Origin: Sporothrix humicola
Taxonomy: Eukaryota; Ascomycota; Sordariomycetes; Ophiostomatales; Ophiostomataceae
DNA length: 64,000 nucleotides
Direction: 5' to 3'
Assembly: GCA_021396245.1 (NCBI GenBank)
Contig: WNYE01000117.1
Location: 1-64,000 of the forward strand
The translations under genes were made by a program, and so were the position numbers. The notes under the pieces are model-generated. The model ran no database searches, was not told the origin of the DNA, and was given only the letters and a program-made list of their open reading frames with translations. Shown here piece after piece: positions 63,702-64,000 of this stretch. Every line of letters starts with the position of its first letter. Position 1 is the first letter of the stretch.

Positions 63702-64000
63702 ATGGTCACCACACCCTTGTACGACGCCATCATCGTCGGCGCCGGATTCAGCGGTGTCCGAGCGCTTTACGAGACGGTCAGCCGTGGACTTTCCGTGACC
63801 TGCCTCGAAGCCGGCACGGATGTCGGTGGTGTCTGGTACTGGAACAAATACCCAGGTGCCAGGACTGATAGTGAAGGGTGGGTGTACAGCATGAACTTCA
63901 CCCAGGGCATGCAGGATCTCTGGAAGTACAGTGAGCGCTATCCAGCCCAAGGCGAGGTCCAACAATACATCAGCCGCGTGTCGGACAAATTCGACCTCCG
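63702..64000 (+). CDS. Second BVMO-type flavin monooxygenase, 5' part (runs off window)
   Basis: The ATG at 63702 opens a frame that continues to the window end (99 codons visible, no intron needed). The FAD Rossmann motif GAGFSG is at 13-18. The typical BVMO segment GGVWYWNKYPGARTDSE is at ~42-58, followed by YSMNFTQGMQDLWKYSERYPAQGEVQQYISRVSDKFDL. This matches the FAD domain of BVMOs such as cyclohexanone or phenylacetone monooxygenase. It is closer to the canonical WNRYPGARxDxE form than the BVMO at 36.6-38.4 kb (WNTYPKDPGARVDSE). It may belong to the same accessory cluster, which would then extend beyond the window. Confidence 0.9.
   Translation, partial: MVTTPLYDAIIVGAGFSGVRALYETVSRGLSVTCLEAGTDVGGVWYWNKYPGARTDSEGWVYSMNFTQGMQDLWKYSERYPAQGEVQQYISRVSDKFDL

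Overview
The window is nuclear DNA of a filamentous ascomycete (Pezizomycotina, most likely a Sordariomycete). The evidence is short 53-84 bp introns with GTRNGT donors and CTAAC/CTGAC-type branch points, GC-rich codon use, CT-rich leaders before start codons, two large Zn2Cys6 regulators, and fungal wall enzymes (a CRH transglycosylase and a GT15 mannosyltransferase). I cannot name the species from sequence alone. Exon boundaries below were set by hand from splice signals, reading-frame continuity and family motifs.

Region A (1 to about 33 kb) is mostly conserved or housekeeping. It holds the 3' end of a Myb/SANT protein, a GPI-anchored CRH-type GH16 enzyme with a chitin-binding domain, a secreted proteinase K-like subtilisin, a Zn2Cys6 regulator, a 14-TM MFS exporter, a GT15 mannosyltransferase, an ER-type short-chain dehydrogenase, a DUF4604 protein, cytochrome c oxidase subunit Vb, OHCU decarboxylase (urate degradation), the splicing factor Prp19, and a SUMO-interacting RING protein resembling a STUbL. 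Gaps of 2-5 kb without genes are common.

Region B (33.2 to 56.4 kb) is an accessory cluster of nine consecutive catabolic-type enzymes followed by a Zn2Cys6 regulator: HSL-type alpha/beta hydrolase, SDR, Baeyer-Villiger-type monooxygenase (BVMO), SDR, secreted type-B carboxylesterase, zinc alcohol dehydrogenase, aldehyde dehydrogenase, epoxide-hydrolase-like alpha/beta hydrolase, and an FAD monooxygenase fused to a large polytopic membrane domain. Eight of the nine enzymes form four head-to-head pairs with 0.9-1.2 kb shared promoters, each with at least a CGGAGT core. The enzyme set matches the logic of bacterial cyclic-ketone degradation: alcohol to ketone (SDR), ketone to ester/lactone (BVMO), hydrolysis (esterase), then alcohol to aldehyde to acid (ADH, ALDH). 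No PKS, NRPS, terpene synthase or prenyltransferase is present. A second BVMO-type gene begins at 63.7 kb and runs off the end, so the cluster may continue.

Region C (56.4 to 63.7 kb) separates the regulator from the second BVMO. It contains an SF1 helicase-like gene broken by one in-frame TAG and lacking the second helicase domain. Diverged direct repeats of roughly 300-400 bp, at 57.4-57.8 and 62.85-63.2 kb, flank it, suggesting a decayed insertion or duplication.

Notable gene-structure details are a 9-nt microexon that restores a conserved SDR motif, a GC-AG intron in the HSL-type hydrolase, and a 9-bp minisatellite at 27.3 kb.
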